Positions 1 through 9,587 of a stretch of 64,000 nt of DNA are shown here, one piece after another. The position numbers and the translations under genes are program-made. Under the pieces are notes generated by a model. That model was not told the DNA's origin, ran no database searches, and saw only the letters and a program-made list of their open reading frames with translations. The DNA lies in NCBI GenBank assembly GCA_012862575.1, contig BLSF01000005.1, forward strand, positions 434,001 through 498,000, given 5' to 3'. Positions within the stretch are counted from its first letter, which is position 1; each line of letters begins with the position of its first letter. The stretch comes from Parietichytrium sp. I65-24A. Its lineage: Eukaryota > Sar > Bigyra > Thraustochytrida > Thraustochytriidae.

Positions 1-248
1 GGACTCGGACTTTTGCATTAGCTGGCACTGTATGAGATCCAGGCACGGCTTCCTAGCAGATTGCAAGTCCCGTGCAGCGCGGTGTAGAGAGAGTAGAGAG
101 AGTGGAGAGGCAGGGAAGCGAGGGCAGTGCGCCAGTTCGAAGAAGACCAGAAACTCAAGAGAGACGCAAGGGCTTGTTGGGTGCTTGGTTGTGTACGTAG
201 CTGCGCACGCGTGTGACAAGTGGGTTTCGCGGATCGACGAGGGGAACG
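1..248 (+). promoter_or_regulatory. Upstream region of the EFHB-like gene with a polypurine tract
   Basis: No credible coding region is visible. Positions about 83-130 are almost all G and A on the coding strand. The same kind of sense-strand purine tract precedes most genes in this window, so this is probably 5' UTR or core promoter (inference). Confidence 0.4.
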
Positions 249-1508
249 ATGGGGGAGCGCAAGAACGGAGCGGCCATGTGCCTCAAGTTTGACGAGCGGC
301 CGAGCACGCCGACAAAGATTAAAAAGTACAGAAAGTCATATTTTGAGGAGCCGGGCTCCCGCGTGACGCATCCCGGCCTTATCGAAGACGCCGAAATGCT
401 TCGGGAAAAGCTCGCAAACACGCGACTTGGATCTTGCAGCGACAGGTCCAGCAGCCACGTAAACGACATGTTTCAATACGGCTATTCTGGTTCGCTGTCA
501 GATATGGTACAAGAGAGAAAGGAGTCCGTGTACAAGACTGTGCAGCGGGAGCCGCTTGGAAAACCTTACGTCAGGGGGCACAAGTTTGATAATCTTCGCG
601 AAGAGAAGAGCAGCCTTGAAGGAAGCCAGACTGCAAAGGAGCTCATTTACAGCGTCGGGGAGGAGAAGGAGCAGGACCGCGACTTGCAGCGCAAATTCCA
701 CGAGCAGTACAAAATCAGCCACAACTCTTATGAGCCCGGCGAGCAGCGTAGGCGTCAATACAACTGGCATGGGATTGATCCTGACGCACACCGTTTTGGA
801 GGGCTGGAGGGCAAGAGAGACGAAGGGGTCACCTACTGTCTGCAGCCAGAGACATATAATCCTTCTCCCGCTATTACCAACAAATCTGTTGCCAATCACC
901 GGTTGATGACGGAAGATAGACTAGGGCAATCCAAATTCCGAGGTAACCTTGACCCTGAGAATGTTGCTCGGCTGGACCAGCGTATGCATGAAAGAATGAC
1001 GAGCAGCAAAGATCGTTACTCGGCACAGGACTGTATCGAAGGTGATTATACACTGGAACAGCAGATGCCTGATCCTGATCTGGGCAAAGCAACTCGGCCA
1101 AACTGGAGAAATAACGACACAACTCGTGTCTTTGGTGCACCAACTGTGCGCACTGACATCCCGCCCCCAAAGACGAGGTCCGTCAGCGATAGCCAGAATT
1201 ACGGCGACGACGCAACTGCAGGCAGTTTGCTCTTTCCGTCGAAGTGGGTAGCGCTTGGACTTGACGAAGCCGACGTGAGCGGCGCCCGCAGGAAGGAGGA
1301 CATCTTTTATTTAGTGCGGAAGCTCGGGAACGACGTGACCGAAGAAGATCTAGAGATTATGTACAGCAAAGCGTGCTTCGACGTTTCTGGCAGCGAATTC
1401 GACAATGGAAGGCAGGTCGTGTCCTTGCAGGTCTACCTCTCAGTCCTGAATGATAGATTAAATTGCTTGGATCTCGGCCATGAACCGTCGTGGTGGCCGT
1501 ACCAATAG
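249..1508 (+). CDS. EFHB: EFHB-like ciliary protein (CFAP21 family)
   Basis: Predicted 419-residue protein. The frame is open further upstream only through a GTG, so the first ATG (249) is taken as start. The C-terminal third carries the block that I recognise from EF-hand domain family member B: a FGAPTVRTDIP segment, then VSD..NYGD..TAGSLLFPS and a final helical pair around residues 340-400 (EEDLEIMYSKA...VSLQVYLSVL). EFHB is known as an inner-lumen protein of ciliary doublet microtubules, so this gene implies that the organism builds a flagellum. I see no canonical calcium-coordinating EF-hand loop; the C-terminal helix-loop-helix looks degenerate. It is shorter than the vertebrate protein, whose N-terminal half is missing here. 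Intronless. The family call rests on remembered motif similarity. Confidence 0.82.
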   Translation: MGERKNGAAMCLKFDERPSTPTKIKKYRKSYFEEPGSRVTHPGLIEDAEMLREKLANTRLGSCSDRSSSHVNDMFQYGYSGSLSDMVQERKESVYKTVQREPLGKPYVRGHKFDNLREEKSSLEGSQTAKELIYSVGEEKEQDRDLQRKFHEQYKISHNSYEPGEQRRRQYNWHGIDPDAHRFGGLEGKRDEGVTYCLQPETYNPSPAITNKSVANHRLMTEDRLGQSKFRGNLDPENVARLDQRMHERMTSSKDRYSAQDCIEGDYTLEQQMPDPDLGKATRPNWRNNDTTRVFGAPTVRTDIPPPKTRSVSDSQNYGDDATAGSLLFPSKWVALGLDEADVSGARRKEDIFYLVRKLGNDVTEEDLEIMYSKACFDVSGSEFDNGRQVVSLQVYLSVLNDRLNCLDLGHEPSWWPYQ

Positions 1509-2261
1509 TAGTTGCGCGTAGATTAGCCAAAATATATGTTCTTGCTGTACTCTTTATCTATTTTACAGAAACCTCTTCCATTGCTTTGCTCGCTATGATA
1601 ATGCGAAATCGCTAGCTGATTCCCGCGAGCTCTCGTCTGTTCCAGCAATTCTTGATGTGCGCCGACAAGACCACGCCGACGCGTTTCATTCATAACATAC
1701 TTTTCGTTTTATTCATAACATACTTTTAGTTTTATTTTGATTGAGATGATGCCTTCTACAAGCTCTATGTAACCTCTTTAGCAGTCTGCTACACACCATC
1801 TACCTCTGCTTCCACGCTACTCGTGTTTTAGTAGCATGAGATTAACTTTAAGCTTATGCTCTTTCAATTCTTCAGTAATCAGTCGTACGATGGGTTAGGC
1901 GAGTGATCTGCGGAACCAAAGTGAAGGGCCTGCGGAACCAAAGTGACAGGCCCTTCCACCGCAAAGAGGAAAACATAGGAAAACTAGGAAAACATAGGGA
2001 AACGAAGGAGAGAGAGAGAGTGTGTTGACACAAGAATAGCAGCGCGAAGAGACGAGTCGAAGGAAGCAAAAGTTGCGAATAGGCGCGGGAAAAAAAAGGT
2101 TCGCGCCAAGGTGGTGGAGGGCGGCGATAGAGGGAAAGGCAAATTAGGTGACTTGGTGAATTTATTGACGCTGGCAGCGGGTAACCTGGTGCTCGAAAGT
2201 TGCACAGATCTAGCGTCCCAGGCGCGGGAAGGGAGGCCGGAGCGCGGATTGGCTTGGCAAT
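1509..2261. other. Intergenic region between EFHB-like and NOL10 genes
   Basis: AT-rich 3' flank with a duplicated TTCATAACATACTTTT-type element near 1687-1725, then a purine-rich stretch (about 2005-2135) leading to the NOL10 start. No gene is seen. Confidence 0.5.
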
Positions 2262-4199
2262 ATGGAGGCGGTGGATCAGAATGGCGTGAAGGTGTACGAC
2301 CTGTGCGTGGGAAAGTCCATGCCGCAGTGGCTGAATAAGGCGCAAAAGCTCAAGCTCAAGCGGAATGAAGAGTATAGGAAACGAATCGAGTTGATTCAGG
2401 ATTTTGACTTTAATGCTGCGGCTGGAAAAGTACGTATGGCAAATGACGGGGTTCACATTGTGGCGACTGGCGTGTATCCGCCGCAGGTTAAAGTGTACGA
2501 CACGAGAGAACTGTCGTTAAAGTTCGAGAGACATCTGGACTCCGAGGTGGTGCAATTTGAAATTCTTTCCGACGACTTTACCAAGCTTGTTTTCCTTGGA
2601 AAAGACCGCACCCTGGATTTCCATGCAGCGTATGGTATGCATCATCGCATCAGGGTTCCAAAGTTTGGTCGTGACCTGGCTTATGACCCGTTTGGATGCG
2701 AGCTCTTTGTAGGCGCAGGGTCCTCGGAAGTTTATCGTGTTGACCTAGAGCAGGGTATGTTCATGAAACCTTTCGAGAGTCCGCATTCTGAGGGAGTGAA
2801 TTCGCTGGACTTTTCGTTGCCATTACAAATGCTGGCGTGCGCGGGATCAGAAGGTGGCGTGAGTTTGTGGGACGTTCGGGCAAAGAATCAGGTGGGATAC
2901 CTTGAGGTTACCTCGGAGGTCCCCAGCGCTGACCGGCCGCAAGCGACAGTTGTTAAACTGGATCCCGTGAGTGGGCTCAACATGGCTGTCGGCACAAGCG
3001 AAGGGGTGGTTTCGATGTATGATATCCGCTCCTCAAGACCATTCTGTACAAAGCAACACACCAACGAGCTCCCGATCGTCGGTATTCAGTACCAGCAACC
3101 AGGGAAACTTTTAATGACTGCGGACCCGAAGAGTATCCGGATCTGGAATCGGGACACCGGTCGCGCTTTCTGCAGCATCGAGCCTCAAGCAGATGTGAAC
3201 GACCTTTACTTGGTTGGAATGGGAAGCGGAAATACCTCGAATTCGAGCGGGCTTATCTTCGCCGCGGGAGAAATGGAGCAAATCATGTCCTTCTACGTCC
3301 CTCGTCTTGGCCCTGCGCCAAAGTGGGCATCATTTCTCGATAACCTCACTGAGGAGCTGGAAGAGAAGAGCAAGTCTACCGAAGAACTATACGAGAATTA
3401 CAAGTTTTTGCAGCAGAGCGAGCTGGAGGAGCTTGGTGCCAACAATTTGCTCGGAACGCCGCTGCTCAGGCCGTATATGCACGGCTATTTTATCGACATG
3501 AGGTTATACCGTAGACTGAGAGCGGTGAATGATCCTGCAGCATTTGAGACGTTTCGCAAGTCACAGATTAAGAAGAAGATGGAGGCGAAGGTCGCGCAGC
3601 GAATCACACGCAAGCAAGCGGCGCCACCCACCAAAGTCAATAGCGCATTTGCGGAAAGGGTTGGAACAGAGGATTCTCGCTTTAAAGCAATGTTTGAGGA
3701 TGAAGATTTTGCTATCGACGAGGAGTCTGATCAGTTTAAGAGGGTTTACTCTAGCGGTCTTCGCAAAAAGGACGAAGAAGCTGAGGAGGAATTTTGGTCG
3801 GAAGACGAAGCTCCAAAGACCGGAGGGAAGGATGCTGCTCCGGAGGAAAGCGACGAAGATGCCGAGAACGAGCCTGTACCAAAAAAAACAAAACCTGGTC
3901 CCAAGAAGGAGGCTGCGAAACCCAAGAAAAAGGTTGTGATGATGAGCGGCAAGTCCGAATCTTCTCTTGCCTTTCAATCCGACGACAAGAGGAGCGCATC
4001 CCTTCTAGGCTTGGGATCTTCCAAGAAGCGCAATAAAGGGCCTATGACTATCAAGGAAAAGCTTGCCTCCCAAGGGTCAAACGACATCAAGGTGTTATCA
4101 GGTGGAAACGTTGAAACTTCCTTTGTTCCAGAAGAAGAAGCAGCCGCGAAAAGGAAAGCGCGCGGCATTGCTCCAGGAAAAAAGAGGCGAAGGAATTAG
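2262..4199 (+). CDS. NOL10: NOL10/Enp2, WD40 nucleolar protein of the SSU processome
   Basis: 645 residues from an ATG. The N-terminus (NGVKVYDLCVGKSMPQWL) and the following ELIQDF.F...A..V..S-type block are diagnostic of NOL10/Enp2. A WD40 propeller spans about residues 50-340, with clear blades such as LACAGSEGGVSLWD. A NUC153-type segment (DSRFKAMFEDEDFAID) lies near residue 475, and the rest is a Lys/Glu-rich nucleolar-type tail ending in GKKRRRN. Length is close to the human protein (about 690). Enp2 is required for early cleavages of pre-18S rRNA in the nucleolus. Intronless, and in the same window as KRR1, another processome factor. Confidence 0.97.
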   Translation: MEAVDQNGVKVYDLCVGKSMPQWLNKAQKLKLKRNEEYRKRIELIQDFDFNAAAGKVRMANDGVHIVATGVYPPQVKVYDTRELSLKFERHLDSEVVQFEILSDDFTKLVFLGKDRTLDFHAAYGMHHRIRVPKFGRDLAYDPFGCELFVGAGSSEVYRVDLEQGMFMKPFESPHSEGVNSLDFSLPLQMLACAGSEGGVSLWDVRAKNQVGYLEVTSEVPSADRPQATVVKLDPVSGLNMAVGTSEGVVSMYDIRSSRPFCTKQHTNELPIVGIQYQQPGKLLMTADPKSIRIWNRDTGRAFCSIEPQADVNDLYLVGMGSGNTSNSSGLIFAAGEMEQIMSFYVPRLGPAPKWASFLDNLTEELEEKSKSTEELYENYKFLQQSELEELGANNLLGTPLLRPYMHGYFIDMRLYRRLRAVNDPAAFETFRKSQIKKKMEAKVAQRITRKQAAPPTKVNSAFAERVGTEDSRFKAMFEDEDFAIDEESDQFKRVYSSGLRKKDEEAEEEFWSEDEAPKTGGKDAAPEESDEDAENEPVPKKTKPGPKKEAAKPKKKVVMMSGKSESSLAFQSDDKRSASLLGLGSSKKRNKGPMTIKEKLASQGSNDIKVLSGGNVETSFVPEEEAAAKRKARGIAPGKKRRRN

Positions 4200-5279
4200 C
4201 AGTCGTGGGATGTTTTATATCTTCTGCTGTTCATGATGAAAAAGAAAATGATCTGTTTTGCGCTTCACATTTCCCCCCCCCTTTTCTCTCTGCTACCGTG
4301 AAGGCAGCGTGATCTTGCTCCTCGAGCTAGCATTCGTTCAACTCTCAGCTGGTAGCAAGCCCCCTCTCAATACTGAGGAAATGAGAAAACTTGTGAGGTG
4401 CAGGGAGAAGAAAACAGACCTGCTTCCCAAGTCATCAAGCTCTCTGACATTCTCTGACACGTCTTTGACAATCTACTAGCTAGAGTTTACTCGGAGTGCT
4501 TGATTGGTTCGCGTTTTCCGTCCCGCAAGTAGTAACAACATCAACAACAGCAAAAGCGTTTGGAAAAAAACGGGACTTGCGCTTGTTATGTCAGATCTAA
4601 GTAGAACATTAGGAATACAGAAATTGATTTTTCTTTACTGGCAACCGTTAGCGCTCGACAAAACTTGATTTTGAAGTTTCAGAACAGTGATAGTGCGAAG
4701 AGGCCGCTGCGGAGAGAATTACCCGCATTCAGCTGCATCGTTTTTGCTGAAACGATTCCTTTTCTCCACAGTTGGTATCTGCTTGCTTCATTTTTATTCC
4801 TGGATATGGTGTGGAAGAGCTAATAAAAAGCACCCTCCAGGTCACGCATGATTGATCCATGGTCATTCGCAAACTTTGTACTTTATCATAGCGCATTTCA
4901 TACCAAATCAATTTCGAAACTCTTGGGGAGTGGAAATTAATCCGAACCTCATCCTCCGAGAAGCGTCGCGTGATCTGAAGATAACCATGTCGCGAGAGCT
5001 TTTACAAAATGTCAGAGTCTTGTGGGGTGCAAGTCATTCCATCGAGTGGGATCCATTTTTGCCACCAACAATTAGCCATGAAACCTCCGCTCCCGAACAC
5101 CCGTTGCACCTTGTTACTGTGGGGGCACGAAACAGCAACTCTTCTGCATGCGTAGGTACACATCTATCAGACCCAAGACTCAAACTCAAGCCCTCAAGCC
5201 TGCAAGCCCACGCGCATCCTGTGTCCTCCAATTCCGTTTTCCTCGAGGTACGGGCGATCAAGATACTAGATGAAATAGC
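4200..5279. other. 1.1-kb intergenic region
   Basis: It holds a poly-C/poly-T stretch near 4268-4285 and an exact CTAGCTAG palindrome at 4476-4483. The region becomes C-rich towards 5279. A long open frame crosses it from 4852, but it matches nothing and overlaps the better-supported gene in another frame. No gene is called. Confidence 0.5.
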
Positions 5280-7406
5280 ATGGCCACGCTCACATCGAAA
5301 AGCATCCTTTCGCACCCGCGCCCTGTCGCGGTTTCATTGTCGCACTTATCCGCATGGGCGCGCAACCCCTCCTCATTCGCGCAGCCCCACCCGGCTGTCC
5401 CTCTGTCCATGCCCATACCTCGCCTTTCCAGAAAGCGCTCTCGCTCTCGCTCTCGCTCTCCGTCCCCGCCGCGCACGCCCAAGTCTCCGCCCACCATCGT
5501 CGACACCTCCGCGTCCGCGCGCCCGTCCTCGGCGGTCCCCGGTTCTTCGTGCCCGACCCGGTTCTCCGTCGGCTTCGGGTTCCCGGGTTCCCGGCCGCGT
5601 AGAAGTCCGCGTAGCTCGAGACGATGCGGAACGCCCGTGTATGCTAGCAGGGGTATTACGCGATGGCGTAGTGCGCGGGTGGCAGGGGTGCGCGCAGGAG
5701 ACGCAGAGGCAGGAGCAGCAGCGAGGATGGCGCACGCTGTCCCCGGTGGTCCCCGGTCCGCGGCGGGGACAGAATACTACTCTGGTGACTCTGGTGACTC
5801 TGGTGCGGGGGGCGACCCTGGTCGGGAAGGGACCTCGGGCCGCGCGGACGGGATGCCCGGCGTTTCGGACGAGGACGAGGACGCGGTGCGCAGCGCATTG
5901 CGGAGGGTGTGGGACAGCGCGCACGGGGGAGAAGCGTGCGGGGGGCGCGACGAGGGATGCGCGTGGCTGGGGAGCGCGGCGGGGTTGCGCGCGGCGGCAG
6001 AGGCGGTGTTTGAGGCGCTGGGTTGGCGGCTGGACGCGGTGAAGACGGTGGACTTGGCGGGGCTCCCTGCGTTCGCGGCGAGAGCGCTGGCGTGCTGCGC
6101 GAGCTACCAGGTGCTGCTGCAGGTGCCTAGGGAGCACCGCGGGGAGGATCTGTTGCCGTGGGAAGAGTTCGCGGAGCGCAGGTTCCCCGGGTGGAGGGAG
6201 CAGCCAGTAGCGCGCATTGCAGGTGTGATGGGCCCATGCAGGCTCTTCTACTACTTGCTGGTCACCGTGAACAGCGCCACCCTGCAACGTGACTTTGTGC
6301 AGGGCAATCACGAGATGTACGTGGTGGACTTGCCGAGTCCGTCGGGGGATACACAGGCTACGTCGCCGGCCACGGCCAAGGAAGAAGGATCGTCGGCTTT
6401 GGACGAGGAACTGCGGGGTGTCGACGCCGGGCGCATGGAGGTCGATCGCTTGAGGGGAACGAGCGACGCAGAGGATCTTGAATTTGGTGGCGAGGCCTTA
6501 ACGCGGGCGCTTGGTAATAACGACTTTGGGTTTGGCGCGAACCAAGAAAGACGAGGGCAGTATCTCGATCTTGGTAATAATGGTGAGAATATAGAACATG
6601 ATGATGATGATGATGATGATGATGACAACCAGGACGACGAAGACGATGATGGTGATTCACTTATGGGCCGTGGCGAGGGAGCTTCGGCCATGTCGTCCGT
6701 CAACAGACAGATGCAGCGGTGGTCGGTTTCGAGCGACAACATGCATATATCTGCCGCTGGTAAACTTGTAAACTCTATTCTTGGCGACGAATTGGTGCCA
6801 GCAATGACACCCGAGACAACAGAGAGGCTCGCGCGAGATTTTGCCAGCCTGGACATGGATGAGATCCAGGACTTGGTGGAGCTCGAGCAAGCCGTAACAA
6901 CATGTGCGACTGACCAGGCTGTGGAAGTTATGTCACGCTTCGGAGAAGGGACTGACGACCCCCCAAGCAGCCTGGAATATCTTGCTGGAGGGAAAAGCTC
7001 ATCATACATAGCGGGGTGGGATGGGGCCCAAAGAATCCCCAGTCTATTTGACATGGCTCTCGAGATGATGATTGAGACAAGATACGATATTTCTGACCTG
7101 CCAGAGCAGATAATAGAGACAATTATGGAGAAGTTCCATCAGACTGTGAGCTTGGAGACACTCAACATGGAGGAATGGCCGGTTTCGGTCATGTATGAGC
7201 TCATTTGCACGCTAGATGCGAGAAAACTTTTCCTTATACCGCAAGAAAATCGCGCAATGGACACCATGCCTTGGGAGATGTTTTGTTCTGCGCGTTTCGG
7301 GGAGGACTACGCTAGTTGCTTGCACCCTGCCGCATTGCAATTATTTTCTCCGTGCCGTCTCTTCTTTCTCTTACTGCAACGAGAGTGCTCAGAGTTGCCC
7401 GAATAG
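5280..7406 (+). CDS. Unrecognised acidic protein with an internal domain duplication
   Basis: 708 residues from ATG 5280. A later in-frame ATG at 5409 (residue 44) is a possible start, because the first ~150 residues are a Ser/Arg/Pro-rich low-complexity region (RSRSRSRSPSPP) in very GC-rich DNA where several frames are open. The middle contains a poly-aspartate run (GAT repeats, 6597-6625). Two regions resemble each other: about residues 243-330 (LLQVPREHR...LLPWEEFAERRF...GPCRLFYYLL) and about residues 617-703 (LFLIPQENR...TMPWEMFCSARF...SPCRLFFLLL). This points to an ancient duplication of a ~90-residue helical domain flanking a disordered linker. I do not recognise the domain. No signal peptide or membrane span. 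The C-terminal half is the more certain part. Confidence 0.75.
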   Translation: MATLTSKSILSHPRPVAVSLSHLSAWARNPSSFAQPHPAVPLSMPIPRLSRKRSRSRSRSPSPPRTPKSPPTIVDTSASARPSSAVPGSSCPTRFSVGFGFPGSRPRRSPRSSRRCGTPVYASRGITRWRSARVAGVRAGDAEAGAAARMAHAVPGGPRSAAGTEYYSGDSGDSGAGGDPGREGTSGRADGMPGVSDEDEDAVRSALRRVWDSAHGGEACGGRDEGCAWLGSAAGLRAAAEAVFEALGWRLDAVKTVDLAGLPAFAARALACCASYQVLLQVPREHRGEDLLPWEEFAERRFPGWREQPVARIAGVMGPCRLFYYLLVTVNSATLQRDFVQGNHEMYVVDLPSPSGDTQATSPATAKEEGSSALDEELRGVDAGRMEVDRLRGTSDAEDLEFGGEALTRALGNNDFGFGANQERRGQYLDLGNNGENIEHDDDDDDDDDNQDDEDDDGDSLMGRGEGASAMSSVNRQMQRWSVSSDNMHISAAGKLVNSILGDELVPAMTPETTERLARDFASLDMDEIQDLVELEQAVTTCATDQAVEVMSRFGEGTDDPPSSLEYLAGGKSSSYIAGWDGAQRIPSLFDMALEMMIETRYDISDLPEQIIETIMEKFHQTVSLETLNMEEWPVSVMYELICTLDARKLFLIPQENRAMDTMPWEMFCSARFGEDYASCLHPAALQLFSPCRLFFLLLQRECSELPE

Positions 7407-7767
7407 GATTGGCTCCTATTCTATCACTCTTGCTGCTGAAGGCTCTCCAGGGCGCCTCTGTATGTCTTTGTATGTGTGTTTAATTATATATAAAAAAACT
7501 TTCATTTTCTCATCTCTTGACAAAAATTCGGCGCTCATTGTTTCAAAGTGCAGAGGAGTTCGTCGTGGTTCGGCCTCTTAAAATTTCGCACAGAGGCAAA
7601 GATTGGCGGCCATAGCAAAGAAAAAAAAAAAAAAAAGGAAAAATGCAACCCTACAATCGTTTAATTACAGCTGTTTGGCTGGGCGTCGCAAGTCCACCCC
7701 AACATACTTTATTGACGAATCGAATCGATCGATCACTCAATACAACAGAAATCCCCGGTTATTATGC
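7407..7767. other. Convergent 3' intergenic region
   Basis: Tail-to-tail gap between the acidic protein gene (+) and TRMT112 (-). It contains an A-rich run at 7618-7636. Nothing coding is seen. Confidence 0.5.
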
Positions 7768-8136
7768 TTACACCTCGTCTTCGTTCAACATCATATTTGG
7801 GATAGTGTTGTTGATCTTAAAGCGCCGGCCGGATTCGGGGCAGATCAGCTCGCCCTCCACGACCACAATTTCCAACAGCGCATGATGGAACTTTTTCAAA
7901 AACTCCTCGTCCCCCAGCTGCTCTTGAGTGACCGCCTCTGGAATGTCCTTGGCGCCCAGGGTCTCCGCAGCCTGCTTGAACGCAGGCCAATCAATGCGGC
8001 CCGCAATATTCTTGAGAAACTCCTCTGACATCTCCGTTTCCCGCACTTCTGTCTGGGTCGCCTCGATTTTGAGCGGGAATCCCACTGACACTCCCTTGGC
8101 GTTGCATCGCAGCATATTGTGGGTGAGAAGCTTCAT
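7768..8136 (-). CDS. TRMT112: TRMT112/Trm112, activator of RNA and protein methyltransferases
   Basis: 122 residues. The start is set at the ATG giving MKLLTHNMLRCNAKGV, the canonical Trm112 N-terminus; the frame extends 19 codons upstream, but those do not fit the family. The C-terminus has the expected ICPESGRRF..NNTIPNMML block with the zinc-site region reduced to one Cys, as in animals. Length matches the family (about 125). Trm112 stabilises several SAM methyltransferases, including Bud23 (18S rRNA m7G), Trm9/ALKBH8, Trm11 and the eRF1 methyltransferase. A BUD23-like gene lies 19 kb away at 27253. The region immediately upstream (8196-8252) is CT-rich on the plus strand, i.e. a polypurine tract in the sense direction. 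Confidence 0.97.
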   Translation of the reverse strand: MKLLTHNMLRCNAKGVSVGFPLKIEATQTEVRETEMSEEFLKNIAGRIDWPAFKQAAETLGAKDIPEAVTQEQLGDEEFLKKFHHALLEIVVVEGELICPESGRRFKINNTIPNMMLNEDEV

Positions 8137-9587
8137 TTTTTCCGTCTCTCTTTTTTCGCAACGCCCTGAAACCGTACTAGCTAGCAGCTCCAAGCTTCCT
8201 CCTCTCCACCGCGTCTTCGCGCTCTCTCCTCTCTCTCTTCTCTCTCCGTGTCAATCACAACCAGTGATCAAAAGCGTTCCGCTGATCCACATTCTTATCC
8301 ACGGCTAGCAATCGAGATAGTCGGCCCCTTGCAGTGTGCTCTACTACCTCGAGAGGTAGGACCCTTGGGAGGAGGAGTTCTTTAGTTCCCTCGCTCCATC
8401 TACGCCTTCTTCTAAACTCCTATCTATCCATATAGCTAGCTAGCTAATAGAGTCTTGTTAAGTCTCTCCGGTGTAGCTATAGTAGATGTCGCCGGAAATG
8501 ATGTCTTTCACGTTTGTCAAGAACGAAGTGGAGTGTCAGGCTCTCAACGAGTGGCGTTTTCTTGAATCAAGCTACGGCCCTGATCTAGGGTTGACGGGAG
8601 CGACCACGGTTATCTCCTCCGAATGTTATGTGAATGCCTGTGAACTTGTGAACCCGACTACCTAGACCATTCTGACCATTCTGATCAAGTTCCATCGTGA
8701 TCGCCTTCATTTCATTCATTCACAGTAAAGTATTTTTCCAAGTGCTGGTACTCAGTACTAGGTACCGTTACTATGTACTAAAGTACTGGTAGCTAAGTAG
8801 GCTCTCTCCCGGCACTACGGGAAAGGCATAACACATGGGACGATCAGTGAAAGACAGAGAACCCAATCTTTGCCCTTTGGGCGGAATGGAACGACTGGAA
8901 CCAGAAAACCCCACGGACCTCTCAGATCGCTTGGACTACCTGGACCTCTGCAAACTTGTCGAATTTCGAATTTGGAGGATTTCCTCCGTTATAACTGACT
9001 GCCAGCACAGAGACGACACTGATTGTCACCGGTGGTCGTGTTTCGGTCGCACAACTCCAAAGATTCCACACAGAGCCTCGTAGCGTAGTTTCGCCGCCTA
9101 AGTCCCCCGTTAATGAAGCTAGCAGTCTCTCGAAGAGTTCTCTTCCGGCTGAGCCTACGTGCGCATAATGGGGCCTAATGAACATGGTCTTTAATACGCG
9201 CGGGCGAATCTTCCATGCTTTCACATGGAGAGCGCCCCGGTAGGGATTAACCAGGATTTAAATTTTGCGGCTCGTAACCATCTGTCCTATGGTATAGAGT
9301 ATTGCGGAGCGCTAGGACCCCGTGCACTAGGTTCGACTTGCAAGGAGCAGGAGAGGGCAAAGTAGTCTGTCTGTGTGTTTGTCTGTGTGTTTGTGGGAAG
9401 AGGGAAGTGGGAGAAGCCAGAGAAGACCTAAAGTCGAGCTCCTGTGTCCTCGAGTACAGCAGCAAGGCCAAGGGGAGGACTCTCTGGGTACTCAAGTTTT
9501 GGATCAGAGCGTGTGCAGCAGCGCGAGGGCGGGAAAGTAGTAGATCTGTGTCGCTGCGGAGGCTGGGTGGAGCATGCAAGAACCGCG
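8137..9587. promoter_or_regulatory. Divergent promoter region between TRMT112 and the LARTP-array gene
   Basis: It contains two exact CTAGCTAG palindromes (8177-8184 and 8436-8443), a cluster of GTAC-type inverted repeats (8747-8790, beginning GGTACTCAGTAC), and TGTCTGTGTGTT repeats near 9367-9396. A purine-rich leader precedes the 9588 ATG. Short open frames here (e.g. 8922-9224 minus) begin with non-ATG codons and look random. Confidence 0.4.

Noticed and set aside
4852-6042. 396-codon plus-strand frame overlapping the acidic protein gene
   Set aside because: It starts with a non-ATG codon, is mostly Arg/Pro/Ser in GC-rich DNA, and the frame from 5280 continues into a clearly protein-like C-terminal half.
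5373-6311. 312-codon minus-strand frame
   Set aside because: Antisense of the GC-rich 5' half of the 5280 gene; Arg/Pro-rich composition without motifs.
8922-9224. 100-codon minus-strand frame
   Set aside because: GTG start and no recognisable feature.
9444-9587. N-terminal extension of the LARTP protein
   Set aside because: It begins with GTG. The first ATG at 9588 begins directly with a repeat motif.
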